From assembly GCA_046348225.1 (NCBI GenBank), contig JAXMEQ010000006.1:213689-277688 (forward strand): a stretch of 64,000 nt of DNA, written 5' to 3'. Origin of the DNA: JAXMEQ01 sp046348225. Its GTDB lineage: Bacteria > Pseudomonadota > Gammaproteobacteria > Burkholderiales > Burkholderiaceae_C. Under the pieces are notes generated by a model that worked only from the letters and a program-made list of their open reading frames with translations, was not told where the DNA came from and did not search any database. The translations under genes and the position numbers were made by a program. Positions 55,238 through 64,000 of this stretch are shown here, in pieces (positions within the stretch are counted from its first letter, which is position 1; every line of letters starts with the position of its first letter).

Positions 55238-56131
55238 TTACAGCTTTGCGATGTGTTGCGCGATGCGCTGGCGCAGGGCTTCGTCGGGCAGGCGGCCGGT
55301 GGCGGCAGCCATGTTCTCGCGCACATGGGCCGGCTGGCTGGTGGCGGGGATGGCGCAGGTGATGGCCGGGTGGCTGACGATGTACTTCAGCACCAGCTGG
55401 GCCCAGCTGGTCGCGTCCACCTCTTTGGCCCAGGCCGGCAGCGGGTGGCGTTGCAGTGCCCGCAGCAGCGCGCCTTCGCGGAATGGCCGGTTGGCCAGCA
55501 CGGCAATGCCGCGCTCCTGCGCCAGCGGCAGCAGGCGCTGCTCGGCCTCGCGGTCCAGCGGGTTGTAGGTGAGCTGCACAAAGTCGATGCGGTGGCTGCG
55601 CATGATCTGCTCCAGCTCGGCGTGGCGCCGCCCTTCCGACGTGCTGATGCCCACATGGCGCAGCTGCCCGGCCGCCTTCATGGCCTGCAGCAGCGGCAGC
55701 TGCCGCTCCCAGGCCAGCAGGTTGTGCACCTGCAGCAGGTCAAAGCGCGGCACCCGCCAGAGCTTGCGCGACGCTTCGAGCTGCGCCGCGCCGTCGCCCG
55801 ACGTCCACACCTTGTCGGCCGCAAACGCCTGGCGCGGCAGGCCCAGCCGCTGCAGACCCTCGCCAATGACGCCCTGCGACGAGCCGTACATGGGCGACGA
55901 GTCGATCAGCCGCCCGCCCGCTGCAAAAAACTGGCGCATCGCCTCGGTGCAGGTGGCGCGCGCCTGCGTGTCGTCGCCCACGTTGAAGGTGATCCAGCTG
56001 CCCAGGCCCACGGCGGGAATGGCCTCGCCCGACGACGGGATGCGCTTGAGCAGCGGCTGCGGCGCCTGCTGGGCCCAGGCCGCGCTGCCCACCAGCGCGG
56101 AGCCAAACTGCAAAAGGGTGCGGCGCTTCAT
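55238..56131 (-). CDS. Aldo/keto reductase with Tat-like signal
   Basis: A 297-residue TIM-barrel oxidoreductase, predicted exported. The N-terminus MKRRTLLQFGSALVGSAAWA is a twin-arginine-type signal. AKR blocks follow: PAVGLGSW, LIDSSPMYGSSQGVIGEGL (the catalytic Tyr), the lysine of the tetrad in AADKVWTSG and LLQVHNLLAW. Periplasmic AKRs of this kind are known in proteobacteria. Its start lies at 56131, leaving 50 bp to the divergent MFS transporter start. Confidence 0.9.
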   Translation of the reverse strand: MKRRTLLQFGSALVGSAAWAQQAPQPLLKRIPSSGEAIPAVGLGSWITFNVGDDTQARATCTEAMRQFFAAGGRLIDSSPMYGSSQGVIGEGLQRLGLPRQAFAADKVWTSGDGAAQLEASRKLWRVPRFDLLQVHNLLAWERQLPLLQAMKAAGQLRHVGISTSEGRRHAELEQIMRSHRIDFVQLTYNPLDREAEQRLLPLAQERGIAVLANRPFREGALLRALQRHPLPAWAKEVDATSWAQLVLKYIVSHPAITCAIPATSQPAHVRENMAAATGRLPDEALRQRIAQHIAKL

Positions 56132-56181
56132 GCGTGTCAGTGTGGCACCTTGCGCAATAGTTCCGCCAGATAATCCGGCGA

Positions 56182-57381
56182 GTGTCTTCGCCCCACCCTG
56201 CCGCCACGGCACACGGCCACCAGACCACCATCCTCCTGCTGTCGGGCGCCGCGTTCTTCGGCGGCGCGGCGCTGCGCATCTGTGACTCATTGCTGCCACG
56301 GCTGGCCGCCGACTTTGGCCGCACGCCGGGGCAGGCCGGGCAGGTGATCATCAGTTTTTCGGTGGCCTACGGCCTGATGCAGCTGCTGTTCGGCCCGCTG
56401 GGCGACCGCTACGGCAAGGCCCGCATGGTCTGGCTGGCCACCGTGGGGTGTGCACTGGGCGCTTTGGTCTCGGCCCTGGCGCCCGGCTTTGACGCGCTGG
56501 TGGCGCTGCGCTGCGTGTGGGGCATGGCGGCAGCGGGCGTGATCCCGCTGGCCATGGCCTGGATCGGTGACGCCGTGCCGTATGAGCAACGCCAGGCCAC
56601 GCTGGCGCAGCTGCTCACGGGCACGCTGGGCGGCATGGTGGCCGGGCAACTGACGGGTGGCCTGTTTGCCGAGACCCAGGCCGGCTGGCGCGGCGCGTTC
56701 CTGACGCTGGCCGCCGGGTACTGTGTGGTGGCGCTGCTGCTGGGCCTGCGGCTGCGGCGCATGGACGCGGCACCCCCGTCCGCCGGCAGCGGGGCATCGT
56801 TCCCGGCGCAGTTGCTGTCGGTGCTGCGCACCCGCTGGGCCCGCGTGGTGCTGCTGGCGGTGCTGGCCGAAGGCATCCTCATGCTGGGCCCCATGGCCTA
56901 CCTGCCGGCCTACCTGCACCTGCAGCACGGCTTCTCGCTGGCGGCGGCATCGGCCCTGGTGGCGTTGTATGCGGTGGGCGGGCTGGTGTATTCGGTGTGC
57001 GCTCGGCGCATCGTGCCGGCGCTGGGCGAGCGCCGCATGGTCGCCCTGGGCGGCTGCATCATGGGCGCAGGCTTTGTGGCCCTGTGGCTGTCGCCACTGG
57101 GCTGGACGGCCGGGCCGGTGACGCTGGCCGTGGGCTTTGGCACCTACCTGCTGCACAACACGCTGCAGACCCACGCCACACAGATGGTGCCCGCCTCGCG
57201 CGGCACGGCGGTGGCGGTGTTTGCGTTCTGCCTGTTCACCGGCCAGGCCATTGGCGTGAGCCTGGCCGGCCTGGCCTGGGACCACCTGGGCCCGGCCGTG
57301 ATGCTGCTGGTGCCGGCCGCCGGCCTGCCGCTCACCGGCTGGTGGTTTGGCCGCGCCCTGCAGCGACGGAAAGCTAACTGA
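56182..57381 (+). CDS. MFS transporter
   Basis: A 399-residue inner-membrane protein with about twelve transmembrane helices and the loop 2-3 motif GPLGDRYGKARMVWLA typical of major facilitator superfamily drug/H+ antiporters. GTG at 56182 is the chosen start. The substrate is unknown. It is divergent from the aldo/keto reductase gene. An interspersed element lies 15 bp after its stop. Confidence 0.9.
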   Translation: MSSPHPAATAHGHQTTILLLSGAAFFGGAALRICDSLLPRLAADFGRTPGQAGQVIISFSVAYGLMQLLFGPLGDRYGKARMVWLATVGCALGALVSALAPGFDALVALRCVWGMAAAGVIPLAMAWIGDAVPYEQRQATLAQLLTGTLGGMVAGQLTGGLFAETQAGWRGAFLTLAAGYCVVALLLGLRLRRMDAAPPSAGSGASFPAQLLSVLRTRWARVVLLAVLAEGILMLGPMAYLPAYLHLQHGFSLAAASALVALYAVGGLVYSVCARRIVPALGERRMVALGGCIMGAGFVALWLSPLGWTAGPVTLAVGFGTYLLHNTLQTHATQMVPASRGTAVAVFAFCLFTGQAIGVSLAGLAWDHLGPAVMLLVPAAGLPLTGWWFGRALQRRKAN

Positions 57382-57395
57382 GGCGGGCCTGAAGC

Positions 57396-57412
57396 GCTAC
57401 ATTTTTTATAGC
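57396..57412. repeat. Interspersed stem-loop element, copy 7 (intergenic)
   Basis: The sequence is GCTACATTTTTTATAGC, followed by GGCTCACGCAA and a GCGGGCTGCGG tail, making it a clear extended copy. It lies in the 100-bp gap between the MFS and YecA-like genes, the only copy that is not inside or at the edge of a gene. Confidence 0.75.
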
Positions 57413-57481
57413 GGCTCACGCAATCGGGGTGCGGGCTGCGGCGATAATTGGCATGAAACTGATTGAGAAAAGACGCCCGCC

Positions 57482-58249
<768 letters not shown>

Positions 58250-58280
58250 GGCGCCCAGGGCGCGGCATATCATCCGGCGC

Positions 58281-59021
58281 ATGACCCAAGACCTGTTTCG
58301 CGCTGACGCCTACCTCACAGAATGCCAGGCCACCGTGGTGGCCATCACCGACGCGGGCATCGTGCTCGACCGCACGGTGTTCTACCCCCTGGGTGGCGGC
58401 CAGGCCGGCGACAGCGGCTGGCTGGTGCTGGCCGACGGCACGGAAATCGCCATCGCCGACACCCGCAAGGGCAAGGACGCCGAGGGCAAGCCCACGAATG
58501 AAATATGCCACCAGCCCGCGCCAGAGCAGCGTGAGGCGCTATCAAAATTGAAGCAAGGCGATGCCGTGACGGCGCGCATTGACTGGGCCCGCCGGCACCG
58601 GTTGATGCGCTTTCACACCACCACCCACCTGCTGTGCCACCTGGTGCCGCAGCTGGTGAACGGCTGCTCCATCACGCCCGACTATGCGCGGCTGGACTTC
58701 AACATGACCGACCCGCTGGACAAGGACGCGCTGACCGCCGGCATCGCCGCGCTGGTGGCGGCCGGCCACCCGGTCACGGTCGGCCAGATCACGGACGCAG
58801 AGCTCGACGCCAACCCGGCATTGGTGAAAAGCATGAGCGTGAGCCCGCCACGCGGCAGCGGCGTGGTGCGCACCATCAAGATCGGCAACACCGAGCAGAT
58901 TGACCTGCAGCCCTGCGGCGGCACCCATGTGGCCAACACCGCCGAGATCGGCAGCGTGGTGGTGACCAAGATCGAGAAGAAAAGCGCCACCACCCGCCGC
59001 GTGGTGCTGGGCTTTGCCTGA
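58281..59021 (+). CDS. Alanyl-tRNA editing protein AlaX
   Basis: A 246-residue stand-alone editing domain homologous to the AlaRS editing region, which hydrolyses mischarged seryl- or glycyl-tRNA(Ala). Zinc ligands are in HTTTHLLCHL (HxxxH) and CGGTHVANTAEIG. The N-terminal part (YLTECQATVVAITDAGIVLDRTVFYPLGGGQ) is the AlaX barrel. An imperfect interspersed element (58538-58554) is read in frame near the middle. Confidence 0.92.
   Translation: MTQDLFRADAYLTECQATVVAITDAGIVLDRTVFYPLGGGQAGDSGWLVLADGTEIAIADTRKGKDAEGKPTNEICHQPAPEQREALSKLKQGDAVTARIDWARRHRLMRFHTTTHLLCHLVPQLVNGCSITPDYARLDFNMTDPLDKDALTAGIAALVAAGHPVTVGQITDAELDANPALVKSMSVSPPRGSGVVRTIKIGNTEQIDLQPCGGTHVANTAEIGSVVVTKIEKKSATTRRVVLGFA
58538..58554. 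repeat. Interspersed stem-loop element, copy 8 (imperfect, inside alaX)
   Basis: The sequence is GCTATCAAAATTGAAGC; the right arm is GAAGC instead of RTAGC. On the minus strand it continues GCCTCACGCTG, which matches the tail. It is read in frame in the AlaX gene. Confidence 0.55.
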
Positions 59022-59051
59022 GGAACTTCGCCCCCCGGCCCGGCTCCCACC

Positions 59052-61202
59052 ATGGCAATGCATTTCTCCCACCTTCTTTCTGCTATTGTTTTTGTAGCGA
59101 CTCACGCAGTATCCACGGGGGCTGCAGCCCAAAACGCCAAGTCTGTGGTGGTGACGGACCAGGTCCGGGCCGAGCTGCTGGCGCACGCGCCGGAAGGCGT
59201 GGCGCCGGGCAAGCCGGTGTGGCTGGGCCTGCAGATCACGCACAAGCCCGAATGGCACACCTACTGGAAGAATTCGGGCGACTCCGGCCTGCCCACGGTG
59301 CTGGACTGGACGCTGCCTCCCGGCGTGACGGCCGGCGAGATTGCCTGGCCGCTGCCGAAAAAGATCCCGATCGGCAACCTGGCCAACTACGGCTACGAGG
59401 GCACGGTACTGCTGCCGGTGCCACTGACCGTGTCGCCCGCCTTCAAGCCCGGCGTGCTCAGCGGCGAGCTGGACGTGAAGCTCAAGGCCGCCTGGCTGGT
59501 CTGCAAGAAGGAGTGCATTCCCGAAGAGGGTGAGTTCACGCTCAAGCTGCCGGTCAAAAGCACCACGGCACTGCACGCCGCGGCGTTTGACGCGGCGTTC
59601 AAGGCGCAGCCCAAGCCCCTGCTGAACGGCACGGCCGGCATCCTGCCCGACAGCACGGCGCGGGTGGACGGCAACAGCCTCCAGCTCAGCGTGCAGAACC
59701 TGCCGACCGCGGTGCGCGGCAAGACGCTGGACTTCTTCCCGGAAACCCCGGAAGTGATTGAGACGGCGGCCCAGTGGACGCAGGCCTGGAACGGCGCGGT
59801 GTGGACGGCCCGCGTGCCGTTGTCGCCCCAGCGCAGCAACAGCCCCGGCGTGATGCCGGTGGTGCTGGCCGCCGACGGCCAGGGCTGGCGGGCCGAGCTC
59901 AAGGTGGTGGGCGAATGGCCCAAGGTGGCGCCGCCGGCCACGGTGTCGCCCGCGCTGGCGGCGGCACTGGAAGCGAATGCCGCAGCGCCCGCCGCCACGC
60001 CACCGCTGACTTTCATGGCCGCCCTGCTGGGTGCGCTGCTGGGCGGGCTGATCCTGAACCTGATGCCCTGCGTGTTCCCGGTGCTGGCGATCAAGGTGGT
60101 GAGCTTCACCCGGCATGCCGACGACCGGCGCGGCCACCGTTTGAGCGGCTTGGCCTACACCGCCGGCGTGGTGCTGAGCTTCATGGCGCTGGGCGCGCTG
60201 ATGCTGGGCCTGCGTGCCGCCGGCGAGGCGGTGGGCTGGGGCTTCCAGCTGCAGCAGCCGCTGGTGGTGGCGGGGCTGGCCGCGCTGTTCACCGTGATCG
60301 GCCTGAACCTGGCAGGGCTGTTTGAATTTGGCAGCGTGCTGCCTTCGTCTCTGGCCAGCCTGCAGGCGCGCCATCCGGTGGCGGACTCGTTCCTTACCGG
60401 CGTGCTGGCGGTGGCGGTGGCGTCGCCCTGCACCGCGCCGTTCATGGGCGCCTCGGTCGGGCTTACGGCGACGCTGCCGCCGGCGCAGGCCCTGGCCATT
60501 TTTGCCATGGTGGGCCTGGGCCTGGCGCTGCCTTACCTGCTGGCCAGCTGGGTGCCGGCGGTCGCGCGGCTGCTGCCGCGCCCCGGCGCATGGATGGACA
60601 CCTTCCGCCGCTTCATGGCGTTCCCGATGTTTGCCACCGTGGTCTGGCTGGTGTGGGTGCTGGGCCAGCAAACCGGCATTGACGGCGCCGCCGCCCTGTT
60701 GCTGCTGCTGGTGGCGCTCACGCTGCTGGTCTGGGCGCTCACGCTCAGCGGCCGCACGCGGCTGGCACTTGCTATCTTTTCCATAGCGGCTCTCGCAGGG
60801 CTGGTGCGGGCTACAGGCCAATACATCACCCAACCGGAGGCGCAGGCCCCGGTCGCGCAGGCGGCGGGCTGGCAGCCCTGGGCGCCCGGCCGGGTGGAGC
60901 AGCTGGTGGCGACGGGCCAGCCGGTGCTGGTGGACTTCACCGCCGCCTGGTGCGTGACCTGTCAGTACAACAAGAAAACCACGCTCGCCAACCCGGCGGT
61001 GCTGGCCGACCTGGCGGGCAAGAACGTCGCCCTGCTGCGTGCCGACTGGACCCGGCGCGACCCGGCCATCACCGCAGCGCTGGCCCAGCTGGGGCGCAAT
61101 GGCGTGCCGGTGTACGTGTTCTACAAAAAAGGCAGCGCCCCGGTGGTGCTGTCGGAGATCCTCGGGGTGGAGGAAGTGCGTTCCGTCATTTCAAAACTGT
61201 AG
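59052..61202 (+). CDS. dsbD: Protein-disulfide reductase DsbD (ScsB-like)
   Basis: A 716-residue inner-membrane protein that passes electrons from cytoplasmic thioredoxin to periplasmic thiols. Signal peptide (about 1-26), N-terminal periplasmic domain with a Cys pair in WLVCKKECIPEEGEF, a central domain of about eight helices with the Cys pair in LNLMPCVFPVLAIK and VASPCTAPFMGA, and a C-terminal thioredoxin domain with the active site FTAAWCVTCQYNK. The N-terminal domain is of the ScsB/DUF-type rather than the E. coli DsbD-alpha type. An element inside its signal peptide is described at 59082. Confidence 0.93.
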   Translation: MAMHFSHLLSAIVFVATHAVSTGAAAQNAKSVVVTDQVRAELLAHAPEGVAPGKPVWLGLQITHKPEWHTYWKNSGDSGLPTVLDWTLPPGVTAGEIAWPLPKKIPIGNLANYGYEGTVLLPVPLTVSPAFKPGVLSGELDVKLKAAWLVCKKECIPEEGEFTLKLPVKSTTALHAAAFDAAFKAQPKPLLNGTAGILPDSTARVDGNSLQLSVQNLPTAVRGKTLDFFPETPEVIETAAQWTQAWNGAVWTARVPLSPQRSNSPGVMPVVLAADGQGWRAELKVVGEWPKVAPPATVSPALAAALEANAAAPAATPPLTFMAALLGALLGGLILNLMPCVFPVLAIKVVSFTRHADDRRGHRLSGLAYTAGVVLSFMALGALMLGLRAAGEAVGWGFQLQQPLVVAGLAALFTVIGLNLAGLFEFGSVLPSSLASLQARHPVADSFLTGVLAVAVASPCTAPFMGASVGLTATLPPAQALAIFAMVGLGLALPYLLASWVPAVARLLPRPGAWMDTFRRFMAFPMFATVVWLVWVLGQQTGIDGAAALLLLLVALTLLVWALTLSGRTRLALAIFSIAALAGLVRATGQYITQPEAQAPVAQAAGWQPWAPGRVEQLVATGQPVLVDFTAAWCVTCQYNKKTTLANPAVLADLAGKNVALLRADWTRRDPAITAALAQLGRNGVPVYVFYKKGSAPVVLSEILGVEEVRSVISKL
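59082..59098. repeat. Interspersed stem-loop element, copy 9 (inside dsbD signal peptide)
   Basis: The sequence is GCTATTGTTTTTGTAGC followed by GACTCACGCAG and, further on, a GGGGGCTGCAGCCC tail. It encodes part of the hydrophobic core of the signal peptide (about residues 11-16). Confidence 0.75.
60771..60787. repeat. Interspersed stem-loop element, copy 10 (inside dsbD transmembrane region)
   Basis: The sequence is GCTATCTTTTCCATAGC followed by GGCTCTCGCAGG and a GCGGGCTACAGG tail. It is translated in frame as part of a hydrophobic segment near the end of the membrane domain, the second copy in this gene. Confidence 0.75.
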
Positions 61203-61212
61203 GAGTCTGACC

Positions 61213-61824
61213 ATGATCCGCCGTACCTTTGTTGCCGTTTCCGCCCTGCTGGCCCTGGCCGCCGGCGGTGCCCATGCCAGCGCCACCGTGGGCCAGAGCG
61301 CGCCCGACTTCACCCTGAAGGACGCTTCCGGCAAGACCGTGAAGCTCAGCGACTTCAAGGGCAAGCACGTGGTGCTGGAATGGACCAACCCGGGCTGTCC
61401 GTTTGTGCAGAAGCACTACAACAGCGGCAACATGCCCGCCACCCAGAAAGACGCCATGGGCAAGGGCGTGGTCTGGCTGGCCATCAACAGCACCGAGAAA
61501 GCCAGCCGCGACTACCTGGAGCCCGCCAGGCTGGTGGCCTGGAAGCAGGAGCGCAAGTCCACGCCCAGCGCCATCCTGATGGACGAGGAAGGCACGGTGG
61601 GCAAGGCCTACGGCGCGCGCACCACGCCGCACATGTACATCGTCAACCCGCAGGGCCAGCTGATCTACGCCGGCGGCATCGACAGCATCCCGTCGGCCAG
61701 CGCCGACGACATCCCCAAAGCCACCAACTATGTGAAGGTGGGCGTGGCCGAAGCCCTGGCCGGCAAGCCGCTGACGGCCAGCACCACGCGGCCCTACGGC
61801 TGCAGCATCAAGTACAAGAGCTGA
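61213..61824 (+). CDS. Thioredoxin-fold periplasmic protein (redoxin/AhpC-TSA-like)
   Basis: A 203-residue protein with a signal peptide (MIRRTFVAVSALLALAAGGAHA) and a thioredoxin fold: APDFTLKDASGKTVKLSDFKGKHVVLEWTNPGCPFVQKHY. The active site has a single Cys (GCPFVQ) in place of CxxC, as in peroxiredoxin-like proteins of this group, and a second Cys lies near the C-terminus (TRPYGCSIKYKS). It follows dsbD by 10 bp with an AGGAG-like ribosome site, so it is probably co-transcribed and kept reduced by DsbD. Confidence 0.9.
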   Translation: MIRRTFVAVSALLALAAGGAHASATVGQSAPDFTLKDASGKTVKLSDFKGKHVVLEWTNPGCPFVQKHYNSGNMPATQKDAMGKGVVWLAINSTEKASRDYLEPARLVAWKQERKSTPSAILMDEEGTVGKAYGARTTPHMYIVNPQGQLIYAGGIDSIPSASADDIPKATNYVKVGVAEALAGKPLTASTTRPYGCSIKYKS

Positions 61825-61837
61825 AGCAGGGGCCGAC

Positions 61838-61857
61838 GCACCGGCGCCACCCGGTGC
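61838..61857. terminator. Possible terminator hairpin after the dsbD operon
   Basis: GCACCGG (61838-61844) and CCGGTGC (61851-61857) form a perfect 7-bp stem around a 6-nt loop, 13 bp after the stop. There is no T-run, so a factor-independent terminator is uncertain. Confidence 0.35.
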
Positions 61858-61894
61858 GCGGCCGGCGCGCGCATGAGGCTCTAAACTAGGGCGC

Positions 61895-62305
61895 ATGAAC
61901 CAGCGCGACGACATCGACCACCTGCTGGACGACTGCAGGACCATCGCGGTGGTGGGCCTGTCGCCCAAGCCCCACCGCGACAGCTATGGCGTGGCGCGCT
62001 ACATGCAGGCGCAGGGCTACCGCATCATCCCGGTCAACCCGAACGCGCGCGAGGTGCTGGGCGAGCGCGCCTGGGCCACGCTGGCCGAGGCCGCACAGCA
62101 CGAAAAGATCGACCTGGTGAACGTGTTCCGCAACAGCGAGGACGTGCCCCCCGTGGCCGACGACGCCATGGCCATTGGCGCACGCGGCCTCTGGCTGCAA
62201 AAGGGCATTGCCCATGACGCGGCAGCAGCGCGGGCGCGCGCCGCGGGGCTGCGGGTGGTGCAGGACGCCTGTCTCATGGTTGAACACGCCCGGCGCCAGC
62301 GCTGA
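61895..62305 (+). CDS. CoA-binding domain protein (YccU-like)
   Basis: A 136-residue Rossmann-fold protein: TIAVVGLSPKPHRDSYGVARYMQAQGYRIIPVNPNAREVLGE is the CoA-binding signature shared with the succinyl-CoA synthetase alpha subunit, and GARGLWLQKGIAHDAAA the second conserved block. It has no catalytic domain. Its stop overlaps the next gene's start (TGATG). Confidence 0.93.
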   Translation: MNQRDDIDHLLDDCRTIAVVGLSPKPHRDSYGVARYMQAQGYRIIPVNPNAREVLGERAWATLAEAAQHEKIDLVNVFRNSEDVPPVADDAMAIGARGLWLQKGIAHDAAAARARAAGLRVVQDACLMVEHARRQR

Positions 62306-63246
62306 TGCAGATCGACGCCGACCTGCACGACTTCATTGACGCGCTGCAGCGCGAGCTGCCGCCCCCGCGCGACCCGAATGACCTGGCGGCCCAGGTCGAG
62401 CGCTACCAGGCCGCCGCCCGGCGCCTGCCCTCGGTGCTGCTGCCGGTGACGTCGGGTGATTTCAAGCTGCGCCCCGGCGGCAAGACGCTGCCGGCCCGGC
62501 TGCACTGGCCCACCGGCGCGCTCAAGCCGGTGCTGATGGCCTGGTTTCCGGGCGGCGGCTGGATGGCCGGCACGCTGGACACGCACGACGGGCTGTGCCG
62601 CCAGCTCGCGCACGACCTGGGCGTGGCGGTGGTCTGCGTGCAGCTGCCGCCCGCGACCGAGGGGCCCCTGCTGCACAGCTGCGAGCTGGCCCTGCTGGCG
62701 TTGCGCACGCTGCTGGAAGGACGCGCCAAGCTGGGCGTCAACCCGTTGCGGCTGCTGGTGGGCGGCGACGGCAGTGGCGGCCACGCCGCCATGCAGGCCG
62801 CCTGGCGGCTGGCGCGGTCCCAGCCCGGCAGCGTGGATGCGGTGCTGGGCCTGTGCCCCTTCGTCAAGCCCGACTTCAATTCGGCCAGCTACGTGCGCTG
62901 CGCCTCGTCGCCCGTGCTGTCGCGCGCCGACGCCATCCGGGCCTGGCATGGCCTGCTGCAGGGCCGCTGGGACCTGTGGGACGAACGCGCCGTGCTGATG
63001 CACGGCAACGCGCCGATCCAGAACCCGCCGGTGACGGTGCTGCTGGCTGCCGAGCAGGACGTGGCGCACGACGACGCCATCCAGCTGCACGACTGGCTGC
63101 GCATGGTGGGCGCGCGCTGCGAGTTTTTTGGCGCCCCGCGCATGACGCACGACTTCACCCGCATGCAGCACGCGAGCGAAAAGGCACGCAAGCTCACCCT
63201 CGATGTGCTGGCCGCCTTTGCCGAGATTGCCGACCTCAAAGCCTGA
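62305..63246 (+). CDS. Alpha/beta hydrolase (hormone-sensitive lipase-like)
   Basis: A 313-residue alpha/beta hydrolase-3-type protein. The nucleophile elbow reads GGDGSGGHAA where GDSAGG is usual, so Ser is kept but the surrounding residues differ. The oxyanion segment is FPGGGW in place of HGGG. Asp (AAEQDVAHDDA) and His (MTHDF) of the triad are present. It probably acts as an esterase with altered substrate preference. It overlaps the CoA-binding gene by one base. Confidence 0.85.
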   Translation: MQIDADLHDFIDALQRELPPPRDPNDLAAQVERYQAAARRLPSVLLPVTSGDFKLRPGGKTLPARLHWPTGALKPVLMAWFPGGGWMAGTLDTHDGLCRQLAHDLGVAVVCVQLPPATEGPLLHSCELALLALRTLLEGRAKLGVNPLRLLVGGDGSGGHAAMQAAWRLARSQPGSVDAVLGLCPFVKPDFNSASYVRCASSPVLSRADAIRAWHGLLQGRWDLWDERAVLMHGNAPIQNPPVTVLLAAEQDVAHDDAIQLHDWLRMVGARCEFFGAPRMTHDFTRMQHASEKARKLTLDVLAAFAEIADLKA

Positions 63247-63285
63247 TACTTTCACCCACCTCTGACGCCCTGAGACAATCCCCCA

Positions 63286-64000
63286 ATGAGCTTTCCCGCA
63301 CTCCAGAACGACACCTTCCTTCGCGCCTGCTGGCGCCTTGACACCCCGCACACGCCGGTGTGGCTGATGCGCCAGGCCGGCCGCTACCTGCCCGAGTACC
63401 GCGACACGCGGGCCAAGGCCGGCAGCTTCATGGGGCTGGCCACCAATACCGACTACGCCACCGAGGTGACGCTGCAGCCACTGGAGCGCTACGCGCTGGA
63501 CGCGGCCATTTTGTTCAGCGACATCCTGACCGTGCCCGACGCCATGGGCCTGGGCCTGAGCTTCGCGATGGGCGAAGGCCCGAAGTTCGCGTCGCCCGTG
63601 CGTGACGAAGCGGCCGTGAAGGCGCTGCAGGTGCCCGACATGAACAAGCTCAAGTACGTGTTCGACGCGGTCACCTCGATCCGCCGCGCGCTCAACGGCC
63701 GGGTGCCGCTGATCGGCTTCTCGGGCAGCCCCTGGACGCTGGCCTGCTACATGGTGGAAGGCGCAGGCTCGGACGACTACCGTCTGGTCAAGAGCATGCT
63801 CTATGGCCGCCCTGACCTGATGCACCACATGCTGGCCATCAACGCCGACGCCGTGGCCGCCTACCTGAACGCGCAGATCGAGGCCGGCGCCCAGGCCGTG
63901 ATGATTTTCGACAGCTGGGGCGGCGTGCTGGCCGACGGCGCCTTCCAGGCCTTCAGCCTGGCCTACACCGCGCGCGTGCTGGCCCAGCTCAAGCGCGAAC
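63286..64000 (+). CDS. hemE: Uroporphyrinogen decarboxylase HemE, N-terminal part (cut by window edge)
   Basis: The first 238 residues of HemE, the cytosolic enzyme that decarboxylates uroporphyrinogen III to coproporphyrinogen III in heme synthesis. The signature RQAGRYLPEYR is at residues about 29-39, followed by ILFSDILTVPDAMG and GFSGSPWTLACYMVEG. The full enzyme is about 360-370 residues; the rest lies beyond position 64000. The start ATG is at 63286. Confidence 0.97.
   Translation, partial: MSFPALQNDTFLRACWRLDTPHTPVWLMRQAGRYLPEYRDTRAKAGSFMGLATNTDYATEVTLQPLERYALDAAILFSDILTVPDAMGLGLSFAMGEGPKFASPVRDEAAVKALQVPDMNKLKYVFDAVTSIRRALNGRVPLIGFSGSPWTLACYMVEGAGSDDYRLVKSMLYGRPDLMHHMLAINADAVAAYLNAQIEAGAQAVMIFDSWGGVLADGAFQAFSLAYTARVLAQLKRE

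Noticed and set aside
58542..60833. A 763-codon open frame on the minus strand opposite alaX and dsbD
   Set aside because: It is the antisense of two well-supported genes, lies in high-G+C DNA where long antisense frames are common, has a His/Arg/Gln-rich translation and no domain.

Overview
This 64-kb window is chromosomal DNA of a high-GC betaproteobacterium, most likely a member of the Comamonadaceae (Burkholderiales; the Acidovorax / Hydrogenophaga / Polaromonas / Rhodoferax range). The grounds are the 16S sequence, the 16S-tRNA-Ile-tRNA-Ala-23S rRNA operon, the gene families present, and a short interspersed stem-loop of the form GCTAY-N7-RTAGC found ten times, mostly inside genes. G+C is about two thirds by eye almost everywhere, except in an AT-richer islet around 49.2-52.2 kb.

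Layout. 1-3.4 kb: an rRNA operon on the minus strand (5' part of 23S, tRNA-Ala, tRNA-Ile, complete 16S), driven by an array of repeated promoters at 3.6-3.9 kb. 3.9-11.9 kb: an isoquinoline-oxidoreductase-type molybdenum hydroxylase pair, the ABC-F ATPase Uup, a phospholipase D-like lipoprotein and a MocR-type regulator. 12-18.5 kb: a tightly coupled nine-gene operon divergent from the MocR gene (LysE and EamA exporters, two cupins, an aminotransferase, a GST, a PhzF-like enzyme, a VOC protein and a threonine dehydratase-like enzyme), with a perfect inverted repeat between regulator and operon. 18.6-25.3 kb: a histidine phosphatase, an SDR, and a lipid A modification locus (two-component system, PAP2 phosphatase, EptA) with a PmrA-type box. 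25.3-32.4 kb: an RlmN-like methyltransferase, a repeat-bounded noncoding block, then cyanase with an ABC cyanate/nitrate-type transporter and a NarX/NarL-like two-component system whose upstream region carries sigma-54/NtrC-like motifs. 32.4-37.9 kb: a DUF1348 gene divergent from a TetR regulator across a perfect palindrome, and two adjacent RTX-type secreted proteins sharing a duplicated C-terminus.

38-45.1 kb: an eight-gene minus-strand operon (creatininase-like hydrolase, ABC importer, cytosine-deaminase-like amidohydrolase, FAD oxidase, NAD(P)H oxidoreductase, RidA) that looks like a complete uptake and degradation route for an unidentified, probably nitrogenous, compound. 45.1-49.2 kb: a pyruvate-dehydrogenase E1 paralogue of the MdeB type and its probable Lrp-type regulator, separated by a HigBA-type toxin-antitoxin cassette flanked by 12-bp direct repeats. 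49.5-51.6 kb: a lower-GC, translationally coupled three-gene module of unknown proteins, the last with PD-(D/E)XK nuclease residues; this is the best candidate for an undescribed system, possibly defensive. 51.6-52.3 kb is apparently decayed DNA. 52.3-64 kb is ordinary chromosome: an SRPBCC protein and flavin reductase, a VWA protein, DUF6064, aldo/keto reductase, MFS transporter, YecA/UPF0149, AlaX, DsbD, a thioredoxin-like protein, a CoA-binding protein, an alpha/beta hydrolase and the start of hemE.

All functional calls come from reading motifs in the translated sequence; no database search was possible.
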